From: Dechloromonas sp.
Lineage (GTDB): Bacteria; Pseudomonadota; Gammaproteobacteria; Burkholderiales; Rhodocyclaceae
Direction: 5' to 3'
Length of the DNA: 33,833 bases
NCBI GenBank assembly: GCA_017302355.1
Contig: JAFLDQ010000017.1
Span: 1 to 33,833 of the forward strand
A model generated the notes under the pieces. It was not told the origin of the DNA. It saw only the letters and a program-made list of their open reading frames with translations, and searched no databases. Numbering within the stretch: position 1 is the first letter of the stretch; the number at the start of each line of letters is the position of its first letter. The position numbers and the translations under genes are program-made. This document shows, piece after piece, positions 1-8,038 of the stretch.

Positions 1-888
1 GGCGAGGCCGCTGGCGCCGAGCGGACGGCCGTCGACCAGCGACAGGCCGGCAGCCGCCCAGTCCCCCAGCGCGCGCTTGTGCGTGCGGCCGGCGAGGCCG
101 CTGTCGAAGCCGCTGGGCAGCCGGACTTCGACGCCCCACGGCAGGCCGCTCTGCCAGCCGCCCTTGCGCAGGAAATTGGCGGTCGACGCGAGCGCATCGT
201 CGCTGTTGTCGACGAGATCGCGGCGTCCGTCGCCATCGAAATCGACGGCCAGCCGCTCGTAGGTGGCCGGCATGAACTGGGTATGGCCGAAGGCGCCGGC
301 CCACGATCCGCTGAGGCGGTCGGGCGCGATGTCGCCACGCTGCAGAATGCGCAGGGCGGCATAGAACTCGCCCTGGAAATAGCCCTGGCGCCGGCCGAAA
401 CAGGAAAGCGTGCCCAGCGCCTGGACCAGCGGGTATTTGCCGGTGATCCGCCCGTAGTTGCTCTCGACGCCCCATACCGCGACCACGGTCGCCGGATCGA
501 CGCCGTAGGTCGCCTGGACGCGCTGCAGCACGTCGGCGTGGCGGACGAGAGCGGCCTTGCCGTCGGCGATGCGCTCATCGTCCACCAGGCCGGAGAGGTA
601 GTCCCAGATCGGCAGCCGGAATTCGGGCTGGTAGTTCAGCTTGTCGAGAATGCCGAAGTCGGCCTGCACGCCATCGGTGTGGCGGCGGAAGCTGTCGGGG
701 CGGACGCCGCTGCGCTGCGCCGCCGGCTGCAGGCGGGTGAGACAACTGGCGAATTCGGATTGCGACTGGGCTTGTGCAGGACAAGGGCCGCCGGCGAGCG
801 CCAGCAGCGCGGCAACGGCGGCGATGCCTGGCGAGCGGGTCGGGGCGCTCGCCAGTTGCAGTGGGGCGTGCCGGTCAGGCGAGGGCAT
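1..888 (-). CDS. Lytic murein transglycosylase, MltB type (3' end beyond window)
   Basis: Probable periplasmic enzyme that cleaves the MurNAc-GlcNAc bond of peptidoglycan with formation of a 1,6-anhydro end (MltB/GH103 family). 296 residues are visible, running off the left edge without a stop. After the ATG at 888 comes a signal-like stretch ending near AQA-QS (about residue 42). The catalytic glutamate lies in WGVESNYG (E142 by this start). Other family blocks seen are GAFGHTQFMPATY, DFDGDGRRDL and PSGFDSGLAGRTHKR. The ATG overlaps the last 14 bases of the upstream aminotransferase, suggesting one transcript. A C-terminal peptidoglycan-binding domain may lie outside the window. Family call is firm; the start is chosen by the overlap and the signal peptide. 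Confidence 0.9.
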   Translation of the reverse strand, partial: MPSPDRHAPLQLASAPTRSPGIAAVAALLALAGGPCPAQAQSQSEFASCLTRLQPAAQRSGVRPDSFRRHTDGVQADFGILDKLNYQPEFRLPIWDYLSGLVDDERIADGKAALVRHADVLQRVQATYGVDPATVVAVWGVESNYGRITGKYPLVQALGTLSCFGRRQGYFQGEFYAALRILQRGDIAPDRLSGSWAGAFGHTQFMPATYERLAVDFDGDGRRDLVDNSDDALASTANFLRKGGWQSGLPWGVEVRLPSGFDSGLAGRTHKRALGDWAAAGLSLVDGRPLGASGLA

Positions 889-2002
889 CGAGCGCCCGGG
901 CCAGGTTGTCGACGGTGCGCTGCGGGTTGTGCAGTTTCTCCAGCCCGAAGAGGCCGATGCGGAAGGTCCGGAATTCGGGCGGCTCGTCGCATTGCAGCGG
1001 CACGCCGGCCGCCGTTTGCAGGCCCGCGGCGAGGAATTTCCGGCCGCTCTGGATGTCCGGGTCGCTGGTATAGCTGACCACGACACCGGGCGCCTTGAAG
1101 CCTTCGGCGGCCACGCTCGGGCAGCCCCGGCTTTCCAGCAGCTCGCGCACGCGGCGGCCGAGTTCCTGCTGCTCGCGGCAGACCCGGGCGAAACCGTAGG
1201 CTTCGGTTTCCAGCATGACATCGCGCATTGCCGCCAGCGCGTCGGTCGGCATCGTCGCATGGTAGGCGTGGCCGCCGTTCTCGAATGCCTCCATGATCTG
1301 CAGCCACTTCTTCAGGTCGCAGGCGAAGCTGCTGCTGGTCGTCGCGTCGATACGGGCGCGGGCGCGCTCGCCGAGGGCGATCAGGGCGCAACACGGCGAA
1401 GCGCTCCAGCCCTTCTGCGGGGCGCTGATCAGGACATCGACCTTGTTCGCGGCCATGTCGACCCAGACCGTGCCGGAAGCGATGCAATCGAGGACGAACA
1501 GGCCGTCGACCGCACGCACCGCGTCACCGACCGCTTTCAGGTAATCGTCGGGGAGGATCATCCCCGAGGCGGTCTCGACGTGCGGCGCGAAGACGACCTC
1601 GGGCCGCTGCTCGCGAATGGCGGCGACCACTTCGGCGACCGGCGGCGGCGCGAACGGCGCCTGGGCGCCGTCGCCGGCCTGGCGCGCCTTGCACACGATG
1701 CTTTCCGAGGGGATCCTGCCCATGTCGAAAATCTGCGTCCAGCGGAAGCTGAACCAGCCGTTGCGGATCACCAGCACTTTCTTCCCGCTGGCGAACTGGC
1801 GCGCCACCGCCTCCATGCCGAAAGTGCCGCTTCCCGGCACGACGGCGGCCGCCTCGGCGTTATAGACGTGTTTCAGGATGCGCGAGATGTCCTTCATGAC
1901 CCCCTGAAAACGCTGCGACATGTGATTGAGCGCGCGGTCGGTGTAGACCACCGAATATTCGAGAAGGCCTTGGGGATCAACGTTGGGTAACAGGGCGGAC
2001 AC
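875..2002 (-). CDS. Class V aminotransferase, alanine-glyoxylate aminotransferase family
   Basis: PLP-dependent fold-type I aminotransferase of about 375 residues, of the group that includes alanine-, serine-glyoxylate and 2-aminoethylphosphonate-pyruvate transaminases. The substrate cannot be read from sequence. Seen: the phosphate-binding loop PGSGTFGMEA, the PLP-ring aspartate in LFVLDCIASG (D172 from this start), the Schiff-base lysine in SAPQKGW (K197) and the C-terminal FRIGLFG block. The frame is open to an ATG at 2077, but that 25-residue extension is low-complexity and has no Shine-Dalgarno. GTG at 2002 has GGAG six bases upstream and begins where family similarity begins, so I prefer it. 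Its 3' end overlaps the transglycosylase start. Confidence 0.88.
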   Translation of the reverse strand: MSALLPNVDPQGLLEYSVVYTDRALNHMSQRFQGVMKDISRILKHVYNAEAAAVVPGSGTFGMEAVARQFASGKKVLVIRNGWFSFRWTQIFDMGRIPSESIVCKARQAGDGAQAPFAPPPVAEVVAAIREQRPEVVFAPHVETASGMILPDDYLKAVGDAVRAVDGLFVLDCIASGTVWVDMAANKVDVLISAPQKGWSASPCCALIALGERARARIDATTSSSFACDLKKWLQIMEAFENGGHAYHATMPTDALAAMRDVMLETEAYGFARVCREQQELGRRVRELLESRGCPSVAAEGFKAPGVVVSYTSDPDIQSGRKFLAAGLQTAAGVPLQCDEPPEFRTFRIGLFGLEKLHNPQRTVDNLARALDALA

Positions 2003-2452
2003 GGGTTTCTCCGGAAATGTCGTCGGGTTCGGGAACGGGGGGCGTTGGTTCCCGCAATCAGTGGTTGAGTCCGGCATTCTATAGGGCCGCGGACAATTTG
2101 CGGGCTTCCGCGAGCGGCCGGGAGAAGCGCCCCGGCGCTTCCCCCAGAGCCGGTCCGGACACCGGTGTCGCCTGTTGGCGATTGCTGAAATCCCGTTAAA
2201 TCAAGCGGTTGACCGCAGCAATGCCGATCCTGTCGCCAGCGGGCGACAGATCTCGCCGCGGATCATGGCAGGGAGGCGTCCCTGACGCCGCGGATCGCGA
2301 TGGAATCGAGGGTGGTACGGTCCTTGCGTCCTCCGGCTGGCATCCTCGATTCGCCACTTTTCCTCGGGAGGCGGCGCGGCAAGGGATTCCGCCCGCGGCG
2401 CAGGTTTCCGCAACGTCCCGGACAGCCTCATCTCGCTACAGGAGCCTGCCAA
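2003..2452. other. Gap with no convincing gene; palindrome and weak promoter
   Basis: About 450 bases between the aminotransferase start and the next candidate coding sequence. Open frames here read as low-complexity Arg/Pro/Ser translations. Two small signals are seen: a perfect 12-base palindrome GACACCGGTGTC at 2158-2169, and just after it a weak sigma70-like pair TTGGCG (2175-2180) and TAAATC (2197-2202) with a 16-base spacer, pointing toward the 727-residue gene. Neither is strong. Confidence 0.3.
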
Positions 2453-2742
2453 ATGAAACGAATGACCATTGCCCGTCCCGGACCGTGGGGGATGGGAAGC
2501 GACTTGCCGGATGCCCGCGCTGGCGCGTGCATCACCGATGTCGTCATCAAGCGCCTCCACGACGCCATCCGGATTCTCCGCCTGAAGAGGACGTTGAAAC
2601 CCTCATCCGGGAGATCCGCGCCGGGATGGCGGGGAGCGGAACTGCACCGGAGCAGTCGCGCCGCCGGCAAGGGTGGATTTCCTTGTTGCATGAAGAAGTG
2701 AACGGACAAGACCAAACAACGCACAGGAGTGAACAATCGTGA
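2453..2742 (+). pseudogene. Possible small gene split by a frameshift
   Basis: ATG at 2453 follows AGGAG (2440-2444) by eight bases. The first frame reads plausibly to about 2590 (ITDVVIKRLHDAIRILR) and then becomes Arg/Ser-rich until its stop at 2701. From about 2585 the frame one base back instead looks coding (EEDVETLIREIRAGMAG, then GWISLLHEEVNGQD). That frame stops at 2740-2742, giving a GTGA overlap with the start of the 727-residue gene. The simplest reading is one small gene of about 95 residues with a single-base indel near 2585. Alternatives are an 82-residue protein (2453-2701), or chance open frames in GC-rich DNA. I recognise no family. Confidence 0.3.
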
Positions 2743-4922
2743 TCAAGCCCAACGAAAAACCAATCGAACTGCCGGTGACCTTCGTCGGCCTCGGCGCCGG
2801 TGAGCCGCCGCCGCGCTTCGCGGCCTACCAGCTCGGTTCGTCCGGCCGCCCGCTCAGGAAGCTGGGCGGCTATGACGGCAAGATCTTGAAGATCGATCAT
2901 GGTCAAGTCGGGTCGGTGGCATTCGGTCCCGATGTCGAGGACTTCAAGGATCTGCCCAAGGAAAGCCTGGTCAGTTATAGGCTGGCGCAGAAGATCGATC
3001 TCTGGCGCAAGCAAGGCGTCGTGTTGCCGCGCGATGTCTGGGATCGATTCCGTTTTCAGTTCGCCTGCGTCAGCGGAACCGTGCGCAAGTGCCGGCCGTG
3101 GTTCTGGGATCTGCTCGACGACCTTCGGCTGCGACCGATGTTCGAACTTGCGCAAGTGGCGCGCATCCGGCCGATCACCGCCGATCTGCTGCCGCATCTG
3201 TCGTTTCCCGCCAGTTGCCAGCCGCTCTGTGATGGCATCGTCGAAATCTACGAGCGGGAATGCTGCTGCCTCCACATTCACGTTCCGGACCTCCTCGACC
3301 GGCTGCGCGACATTCTCGACATCCTGCCGATACCGATTCCGGACCCCGTTCCCGATCCGCTCCCGGGACCCGATCCCGAACCGTTCGCGCCGCGCTTGCT
3401 GCGCGCCAAGGCGCGGACGATCCAGCAGTCCGGATCCCCGCTCGACCTGGCCGCGGTTCCCCCCGAAAACCTGCACCAGGACTATCTCGCGTTGCGGACG
3501 ATGCCGGTCGACGCGGCGCGGCTCTATGTCCTCAAGCGCCCCTATCTGTTCCCGCTGCTCTGTCATTGTTCGGTGCGCAAGGTCGGCCAGACGTCGCTGC
3601 AGCCCGGCGGCCATTTCGATTTCTGCTACCTGCGGGTGCGCCATCATCCAGCGATCGGCCATTGCGTCACCACCTACGCGTACAAGATCAAGCAACTGAT
3701 CAACGGCGTCCTGACCGTCGTTTACGATGGCCTGGCCGCGCACCAGTACTTCGGGGCCAGCGGCCCGGCGGAAATCAGCACCTTCAACCCGCAGGCGCGC
3801 GTGTGCGCGGATGGCTCGGGCGACCCGCCGCCCAATGACGGACTTCCCTTCGTGATGCTGGAGCATGTCGGTTCCCACGGCAGCTACCATTTCAACTTCC
3901 CGGCGCAGACGGGGGTTTCGCACGTCGGGGCGCTCGCTGCGGACGATGGCGCCTACACCACCGGATACGCGCTGGATTGCCCTTGGGGCGGTGCATTGGG
4001 CCTGCGCCTCTGGTTCTCGCCCGAGCTGGAACCCGTGGTCAAGTATTACCGGCTGAAGGTCGTCGCGGTCGACGGCGCGGGGGCGCCCGTCGGCTCGCCG
4101 ATCGTGCTCAACCACACCGTCACCTGGGACAGGCTGGTCGACATCCCCGGCGACGTGATCCGTGTCCCGGAAACACTGGGGCCAAACCCTGTCGGTACGG
4201 AAAACGACCTGTTCAAGGTGCCGTACTGGAGTTCGCCCGGCCACCGCTACCTCAGCGGGCAGGTTCACCAGGTCTGGAATACGGCGCAGACCCCGTTCGC
4301 CGACGGCAGGTACCTGTTGATCATCGAGGTCTTCGACGCGGCGGGAAATCGCGTGAAGCCGGCTGGCGCGACCGGCCCCGGCACGGAGCAGGGGTTCCAG
4401 TTCCGGCGCTGGGTCTCGGCGGTGGACACCGACCCGGTGCCGTTTGCCGACGCCGCGCATGTCTTCTGGGTCGACAACACGCCGGTCGGGGGTGACATCG
4501 TCGATCTGCGCCAGAACGGCTTCCCCAACACGGCGGAATGCCAGTTCATGGCGGGAGCCGCGGACAATACCTTCGCCATCGGCCTGCGCGCCTACCATGT
4601 GCATGGGGTCGAACATGCCGGCAACGGCGATGCCAACTCCTTCATGCAGCGTTACGACATCTCCTGGCAGCGCGGTCTGAACGGCCCTTCCGGCGCGCTC
4701 GGGCCGGCCCCGTCGGGCGGCAACAACCGCACCGATGTCGGCGAAACCGGGGGGGCGGTTGCGTCCGGCAGCGCAACCTTCGCCCACCTGCTGGGCGGAC
4801 ACACGAAATGCACCTTCAGCGTCACCCTGCACGTGCGGGCCAAGCACTTCACCGGCAGCAGCCGCATCCAGGACTATGACTATTGGGAAACCGCGTCGTT
4901 TGCGCTGGAGGCCATAGGCTAG
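2739..4922 (+). CDS. Large cysteine-rich protein of unknown function, proline-rich hinge
   Basis: 727 residues, function not recognised. GTG start with AGGAG (2725-2729) nine bases upstream. No signal peptide or membrane segment is seen. Residues 1-190 hold a compact region with many cysteines (C110, C118, C160, C164, C175-C177) and a VSGTVRKC...CDGIVEIYE pattern that recalls transthyretin/carboxypeptidase-regulatory beta modules. Residues 197-215 form a Pro/Asp hinge. From about 260 to the end the protein looks beta-rich: a CHCSVRKVGQTSLQPGGHFDFCY segment, then KYYRLKVVAVDGAGAPV and LLIIEVFDAAGNRV, which resemble Ig or Cna-B-like strands. From memory I associate this architecture with large uncharacterised proteins scattered across bacterial phyla; that is inference. 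It stands alone between long gaps. A longer open frame on the opposite strand is judged a shadow. Confidence 0.75.
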   Translation: MIKPNEKPIELPVTFVGLGAGEPPPRFAAYQLGSSGRPLRKLGGYDGKILKIDHGQVGSVAFGPDVEDFKDLPKESLVSYRLAQKIDLWRKQGVVLPRDVWDRFRFQFACVSGTVRKCRPWFWDLLDDLRLRPMFELAQVARIRPITADLLPHLSFPASCQPLCDGIVEIYERECCCLHIHVPDLLDRLRDILDILPIPIPDPVPDPLPGPDPEPFAPRLLRAKARTIQQSGSPLDLAAVPPENLHQDYLALRTMPVDAARLYVLKRPYLFPLLCHCSVRKVGQTSLQPGGHFDFCYLRVRHHPAIGHCVTTYAYKIKQLINGVLTVVYDGLAAHQYFGASGPAEISTFNPQARVCADGSGDPPPNDGLPFVMLEHVGSHGSYHFNFPAQTGVSHVGALAADDGAYTTGYALDCPWGGALGLRLWFSPELEPVVKYYRLKVVAVDGAGAPVGSPIVLNHTVTWDRLVDIPGDVIRVPETLGPNPVGTENDLFKVPYWSSPGHRYLSGQVHQVWNTAQTPFADGRYLLIIEVFDAAGNRVKPAGATGPGTEQGFQFRRWVSAVDTDPVPFADAAHVFWVDNTPVGGDIVDLRQNGFPNTAECQFMAGAADNTFAIGLRAYHVHGVEHAGNGDANSFMQRYDISWQRGLNGPSGALGPAPSGGNNRTDVGETGGAVASGSATFAHLLGGHTKCTFSVTLHVRAKHFTGSSRIQDYDYWETASFALEAIG

Positions 4923-5380
4923 GCTGGCGGAAGCCGGTCGCGCGGGTCGGGTTGCCGGTTTCCGGGCAGCCTGAGCCATGCGCCAACTTCCTCAGGGCAG
5001 CGGCCCGGTGAGGCGTGACCGGGTGCTGCGTCGGGGATGCTGAAAGACACGGCCCCGACCGAAATCGGCTCGCCCGAACGGCGCCGCCGCCAGCCGCGCC
5101 GCCTCCCGTTTTTGCGGCATTCCCACGGTCGACCGTGGAACGAAGCGATTTCCGCCGGCCCGGGCCGGGTCGCTCCCGGGCAGATCAGGGTCAGGCCTGC
5201 CTTCTCTTGCCGCGCCGCCCTCCTTGCGCAGGTGGCTCATGCCACTTTCAGACCAGGCCCGGAGCGTGGCCAGATCTGGCGAGACACGCCCGGTCTGACG
5301 ATCTCTGGCGGGGGTCCCGCCAGGCGACCGGCGAGAACCGAAAAAGTTCAGAAAAACAGCGGCCGGATGCCTTCGACCGA
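4923..5380. repeat. Palindrome-rich intergenic region
   Basis: No believable gene. Several perfect inverted repeats are packed into 200 bases: a 16-base palindrome CCACGGTCGACCGTGG at 5123-5138, a 14-base palindrome CCGGCCCGGGCCGG at 5155-5168, a 12-base palindrome GCCAGATCTGGC at 5269-5280, arms TCAGACC/GGTCTGA at 5248-5254 and 5292-5298 enclosing it, and a hairpin CTGGCGGG/CCCGCCAG with a 3-base loop at 5305-5323. None is followed by a T tract, so these are not ordinary intrinsic terminators. They lie upstream of the ppk2 promoter. They could be operators, a structured RNA or a REP-like element. Confidence 0.5.
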
Positions 5381-5410
5381 TTGAAGTGGATGGCATGTCG
5401 GGTCTATGAT
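5381..5410 (+). promoter_or_regulatory. Probable sigma70 promoter of ppk2
   Basis: TTGAAG at 5381-5386 and TATGAT at 5405-5410 with an 18-base spacer. This gives a leader of about 65 bases before the ATG at 5484. The leader contains the palindrome TGACGTCA (5417-5424). Confidence 0.5.
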
Positions 5411-5483
5411 GCATGTTGACGTCAGGCAGCGCTCTGACCCCGAATTTTTGCCGCGAGAAACACATCAGACTGGAGGAATTTGG

Positions 5484-6716
5484 ATGGACAAGAAGACTTC
5501 GACTCCCGCACCGGGAGGAGCAGACCAGGCGGCGGCCGCCGCCAAACCCGCCGCGAGCACCGCTTCGCCGGGTGTCAAGCCATTGCTCAAGCCACGCGTC
5601 GCCGCGCCGCGGCGGGCGTCGGCCGGCGACATCGCCCCGGCACACACCCCCAAGGCGATGGAAGCCTATGACGTGGCCGAGGCTGCCAGCGCTGCGGTCG
5701 AGCAGAAGACCGTCGCCCTGAAGGACATCATCGCCCATTCTCCTCCCGGTGACACCGTCGCCCTGGCCAAGTCGCTGGAAGCGATCATGACGGGCGCCTC
5801 GCCGGATGACGCGGCGAAGCTGCGCAAGGCGCTGCTCGGCAAGGACGAAGCGCCGGCATGGAAGATGCCGACCAGTCCCGACGACGAACTGGCAACCGGC
5901 TGGCGGGACAACAACTCTTACCCCTATCGCAACCTGATGTCGCGCAGGGCCTACGAGAAGCAGAAATACCGTCTGCAGGTCGAACTGGTCAAGCTGCAGA
6001 ACTGGGTCAAGGAAACCGGCCAGCGGATGGTCATCATCTTCGAGGGGCGCGACGCGGCGGGCAAGGGCGGCTCGATCAAGCGCTTCACCGAAAACCTCAA
6101 CCCGCGGGGCGGGCGCGTCGTCGCGCTGGAAAAGCCGACGATGGAGGAGCGCGGCCAGTGGTACTTCCAGCGCTACGTCAGGCATCTGCCCACGGCCGGC
6201 GAGATCATCTTCATGGACCGGTCATGGTACAACCGCGCCGGTGTCGAGCGCGTGATGGGCTTCTGCAATGAGGCGGAGTACCAGGAGTTCATGCGCCAGA
6301 CGCCGGAAGTCGAACGCACCCTGGTGCGCAGCGGCATTCACCTGATCAAGTTCTGGTTCTCGGTCAGCCGCAAGGAACAGCGTCGCCGCTTCAAGGAGCG
6401 CGAGGTTCATCCGCTCAAGCAGTGGAAGCTGTCGCCGATCGATCTGGCGTCGCTCGACAAGTGGGACGACTACACCAAGGCCAAGGAGGCGATGTTCTTT
6501 CATACCGACAACGCCGAAGCGCCGTGGACGGTGGTCAAGTCCGATTGCAAGAAGCGCGCGCGCCTCAACGCGATGCGCTTCGTCCTGCACAAGATCGACT
6601 ATGCCGGCAAGGACGCTGAAGCCATCGGCCCGGTCGACCCGTTGCTGGTCGGCCGTCCGCACGTGGTGTATGAACCGGCTGGAAAACAGCAGGCGGAACA
6701 CACCGCGATCCTGTGA
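5484..6716 (+). CDS. ppk2: Polyphosphate kinase 2 with long N-terminal extension
   Basis: PPK2 transfers phosphate between polyphosphate and nucleotides, in this family often NDP or NMP phosphorylation with polyP as donor. 410 residues. The catalytic domain spans about 140-395: Walker A GRDAAGKGG (188-196), Walker B and lid start FMDRSWYNRAGVERVMG (243-259), and the WKLSPID and HKIDYA blocks. Residues 1-60 are Ala/Pro/Lys-rich and probably disordered; 60-125 is predicted helical. This makes it over 100 residues longer than a minimal PPK2. ATG 5484 is preceded by GGAGG (5472-5476), seven bases away. Monocistronic, with its own promoter and terminator. Substrate class (ADP or GDP versus AMP) is not decided here. 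Confidence 0.93.
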   Translation: MDKKTSTPAPGGADQAAAAAKPAASTASPGVKPLLKPRVAAPRRASAGDIAPAHTPKAMEAYDVAEAASAAVEQKTVALKDIIAHSPPGDTVALAKSLEAIMTGASPDDAAKLRKALLGKDEAPAWKMPTSPDDELATGWRDNNSYPYRNLMSRRAYEKQKYRLQVELVKLQNWVKETGQRMVIIFEGRDAAGKGGSIKRFTENLNPRGGRVVALEKPTMEERGQWYFQRYVRHLPTAGEIIFMDRSWYNRAGVERVMGFCNEAEYQEFMRQTPEVERTLVRSGIHLIKFWFSVSRKEQRRRFKEREVHPLKQWKLSPIDLASLDKWDDYTKAKEAMFFHTDNAEAPWTVVKSDCKKRARLNAMRFVLHKIDYAGKDAEAIGPVDPLLVGRPHVVYEPAGKQQAEHTAIL

Positions 6717-6742
6717 TCGGGACGGAAGCCGGCTTCACCCAG

Positions 6743-6767
6743 GGGGCGCGCCAGGCGCCCCTTTTTT
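6743..6767 (+). terminator. Rho-independent terminator of ppk2
   Basis: Stem GGGGCGC (6743-6749) and GCGCCCC (6755-6761), five-base loop, then six T (6762-6767), 26 bases after the ppk2 stop. Confidence 0.85.
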
Positions 6768-6911
6768 GTTGCGATGCCGGTCATGTCATGGCGGAACGGC
6801 GTCGGCCGCACGTGCGGCAGGTCTCGCGATGGCCGTGGAGGCGACGGGCGCCGCCACACCGTTACCGCTGCCAGGACCGGCGGTGTCAACCCGCGGGCAG
6901 GGATGGGATCT

Positions 6912-7454
6912 TCAGCGCAGGAACTCGCGGCTGATCTGCCTGAACAGGTCGGTCCCCGCCTTGCCCAGCCACTCGAAGGCGACCATCTCGCGCGAAACGA
7001 TGCGGCATCCTTCCTGGCGCAGTCGCGCCAGCCCCAGTTCCTTGTCGGTCAGACGCCGCGAGCCGACCGCCTCGGCAACGACGAAGACCTCCTTGCCCAG
7101 CGCGAGCAGATCGAGCGCCGTCTGCAGAACGCAGACATGCGTTTCCGTCCCGGTCAGCACGATCTGGCGGCGGGAAAAGTCGGGCAGCGCCTCCAGACAG
7201 CCTCCGGTGACGGCGGAGAAATGGATCTTCTCGACGATTTCATCGGGCTCGATGCGGGCGCCGATCTCCGGGACCATCGGCCCCAGGCCGGCGGGGTACT
7301 GAACGGTCGCTCCCACCGGCACCGACAGGCGGCGCGCGACGTCGACCAGCCACAGGTTGTGGCGCAGGACCGCATCGATGTCCTCGATCGCGGGAGCCAG
7401 TTTCTCTTGCAAATCGATCAGCAGCAGCAGCGACTGGTCGCTCTTGATCAGCAT
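6912..7454 (-). CDS. Isochorismatase-family cysteine hydrolase
   Basis: 180-residue alpha/beta hydrolase of the isochorismatase/nicotinamidase superfamily, cytoplasmic by lack of any signal. The expected Asp-Lys-Cys triad is visible: D14 in LLLIDLQEKL, K76 in EKIHFSA and C108 in GTETHVCVLQTALDL. The cis-peptide region precedes the nucleophile. Size and the ETHVC motif resemble the small YcaC-like group, whose substrates are mostly unknown, so I give no reaction. ATG 7454 has GAGG about seven bases upstream. It is convergent with ppk2 and divergent from the DUF3460 gene, so probably a single-gene transcript. Confidence 0.88.
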   Translation of the reverse strand: MLIKSDQSLLLLIDLQEKLAPAIEDIDAVLRHNLWLVDVARRLSVPVGATVQYPAGLGPMVPEIGARIEPDEIVEKIHFSAVTGGCLEALPDFSRRQIVLTGTETHVCVLQTALDLLALGKEVFVVAEAVGSRRLTDKELGLARLRQEGCRIVSREMVAFEWLGKAGTDLFRQISREFLR

Positions 7455-7632
7455 CGGGGTACCTCGCGCATCGGTTCAAGCGTTTCAGGAAAGGCGATTG
7501 CAGTGCCCACGGGCAAGTATCCCGGCGTCACCGCGCATAGTCAATGGGGATCCGCAGGAACGGCCGAAGCTGACTGGATCAAGGGCAGGCGGAGCGCGGA
7601 TGTTCCGCGCGCGGGTCACAGCCGCCGCGCCG

Positions 7633-7641
7633 TGCTAGAAT
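7633..7641 (+). promoter_or_regulatory. Possible extended -10 promoter
   Basis: TGCTAGAAT at 7633-7641 fits TGn plus a -10 hexamer (TAGAAT), about 38 bases before the DUF3460 start. No good -35 is seen. Confidence 0.3.
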
Positions 7642-7678
7642 CCGCCCACTGTCTTGATCAGCTTGAGGAATGCAGCCA

Positions 7679-7888
7679 ATGGGTGACGTGAATATGAGCT
7701 ACGTGTCCGACCACACGAAATGGATCGACGAGCAGTTGAAAAAACATCCGGAGTGGGTCGAAGACCAGAAGGTCGGTCGCGCCCTGTGGTGGGACAAGAA
7801 ACAGGATCCGCAGACGGCGGAACGCAATGCGGCCTCGAAGGTGGCGCAGAAACCCTATCCTTACGACGTGAATTTCTACGGCGAATAG
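7679..7888 (+). CDS. DUF3460 family small protein
   Basis: About 69 residues, soluble and highly charged, function unknown. The family is small and largely betaproteobacterial. Family features seen: YVSDHTKWIDEQLKKHP, then GRALWWDKKQDP, and the C-terminal VAQKPYPYDV. Three in-frame ATGs compete. 7670 has a Shine-Dalgarno only one base away. 7679 has GAGG (7665-7668) at ten bases. 7694 (MSYVSDHT) begins exactly at the conserved part but has only a weak site. I list 7679; 7694 is the main alternative. It is followed directly by a strong terminator, so it is monocistronic. Confidence 0.8.
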   Translation: MGDVNMSYVSDHTKWIDEQLKKHPEWVEDQKVGRALWWDKKQDPQTAERNAASKVAQKPYPYDVNFYGE

Positions 7889-7907
7889 GATCTTCGTTCG
7901 CGCCTGG

Positions 7908-7938
7908 GCGGCCGGTCACCGACCGGCCGCTTGCTTTT
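7908..7938 (+). terminator. Rho-independent terminator after the DUF3460 gene
   Basis: Perfect ten-base stem GCGGCCGGTC (7908-7917) and GACCGGCCGC (7921-7930) with loop ACC, followed by TTGCTTTT. It insulates the isc region from the small gene. Confidence 0.8.
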
Positions 7939-7972
7939 CAGGCACCGGTCCGTGCGCCGGCCGCCAGCCAAA

Positions 7973-7997
7973 ATAGCTGACAAATTCAGTCGAGTAT
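7973..7997 (+). promoter_or_regulatory. Type 1 IscR binding site upstream of cysE
   Basis: 25 bases beginning ATAGCTGAC and ending AGTCGAGTAT. They fit the E. coli type 1 consensus ATASYYGAC...AGTCRRSTAT at 24 of 25 positions by my alignment; the miss is A for T at position 10. The box sits across the -35 and spacer of the cysE promoter, the geometry expected for repression by [2Fe-2S]-IscR. Confidence 0.8.
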
Positions 7998-8005
7998 TCT
8001 AGAAT
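7977..8005 (+). promoter_or_regulatory. cysE promoter
   Basis: CTGACA (7977-7982) and TAGAAT (8000-8005) with an ideal 17-base spacer. The IscR box covers the -35 element and most of the spacer. Confidence 0.65.
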
Positions 8006-8038
8006 TCGCCCTGTTATCGACAGGGGAAATCCGCTTCC

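Noticed and set aside
2547..4979. A minus-strand open frame of 810 codons opposite the 727-residue gene
   Set aside because: Its translation is Arg/Val/Gln/His-rich with no recognisable blocks, as expected of the antisense of GC-rich coding DNA. The plus-strand protein has normal composition, a good Shine-Dalgarno and domain-like structure.
4992..6185. A minus-strand open frame of 397 codons across the gap and ppk2
   Set aside because: It is antisense to the certain PPK2 gene and crosses the palindrome region without any family signal.
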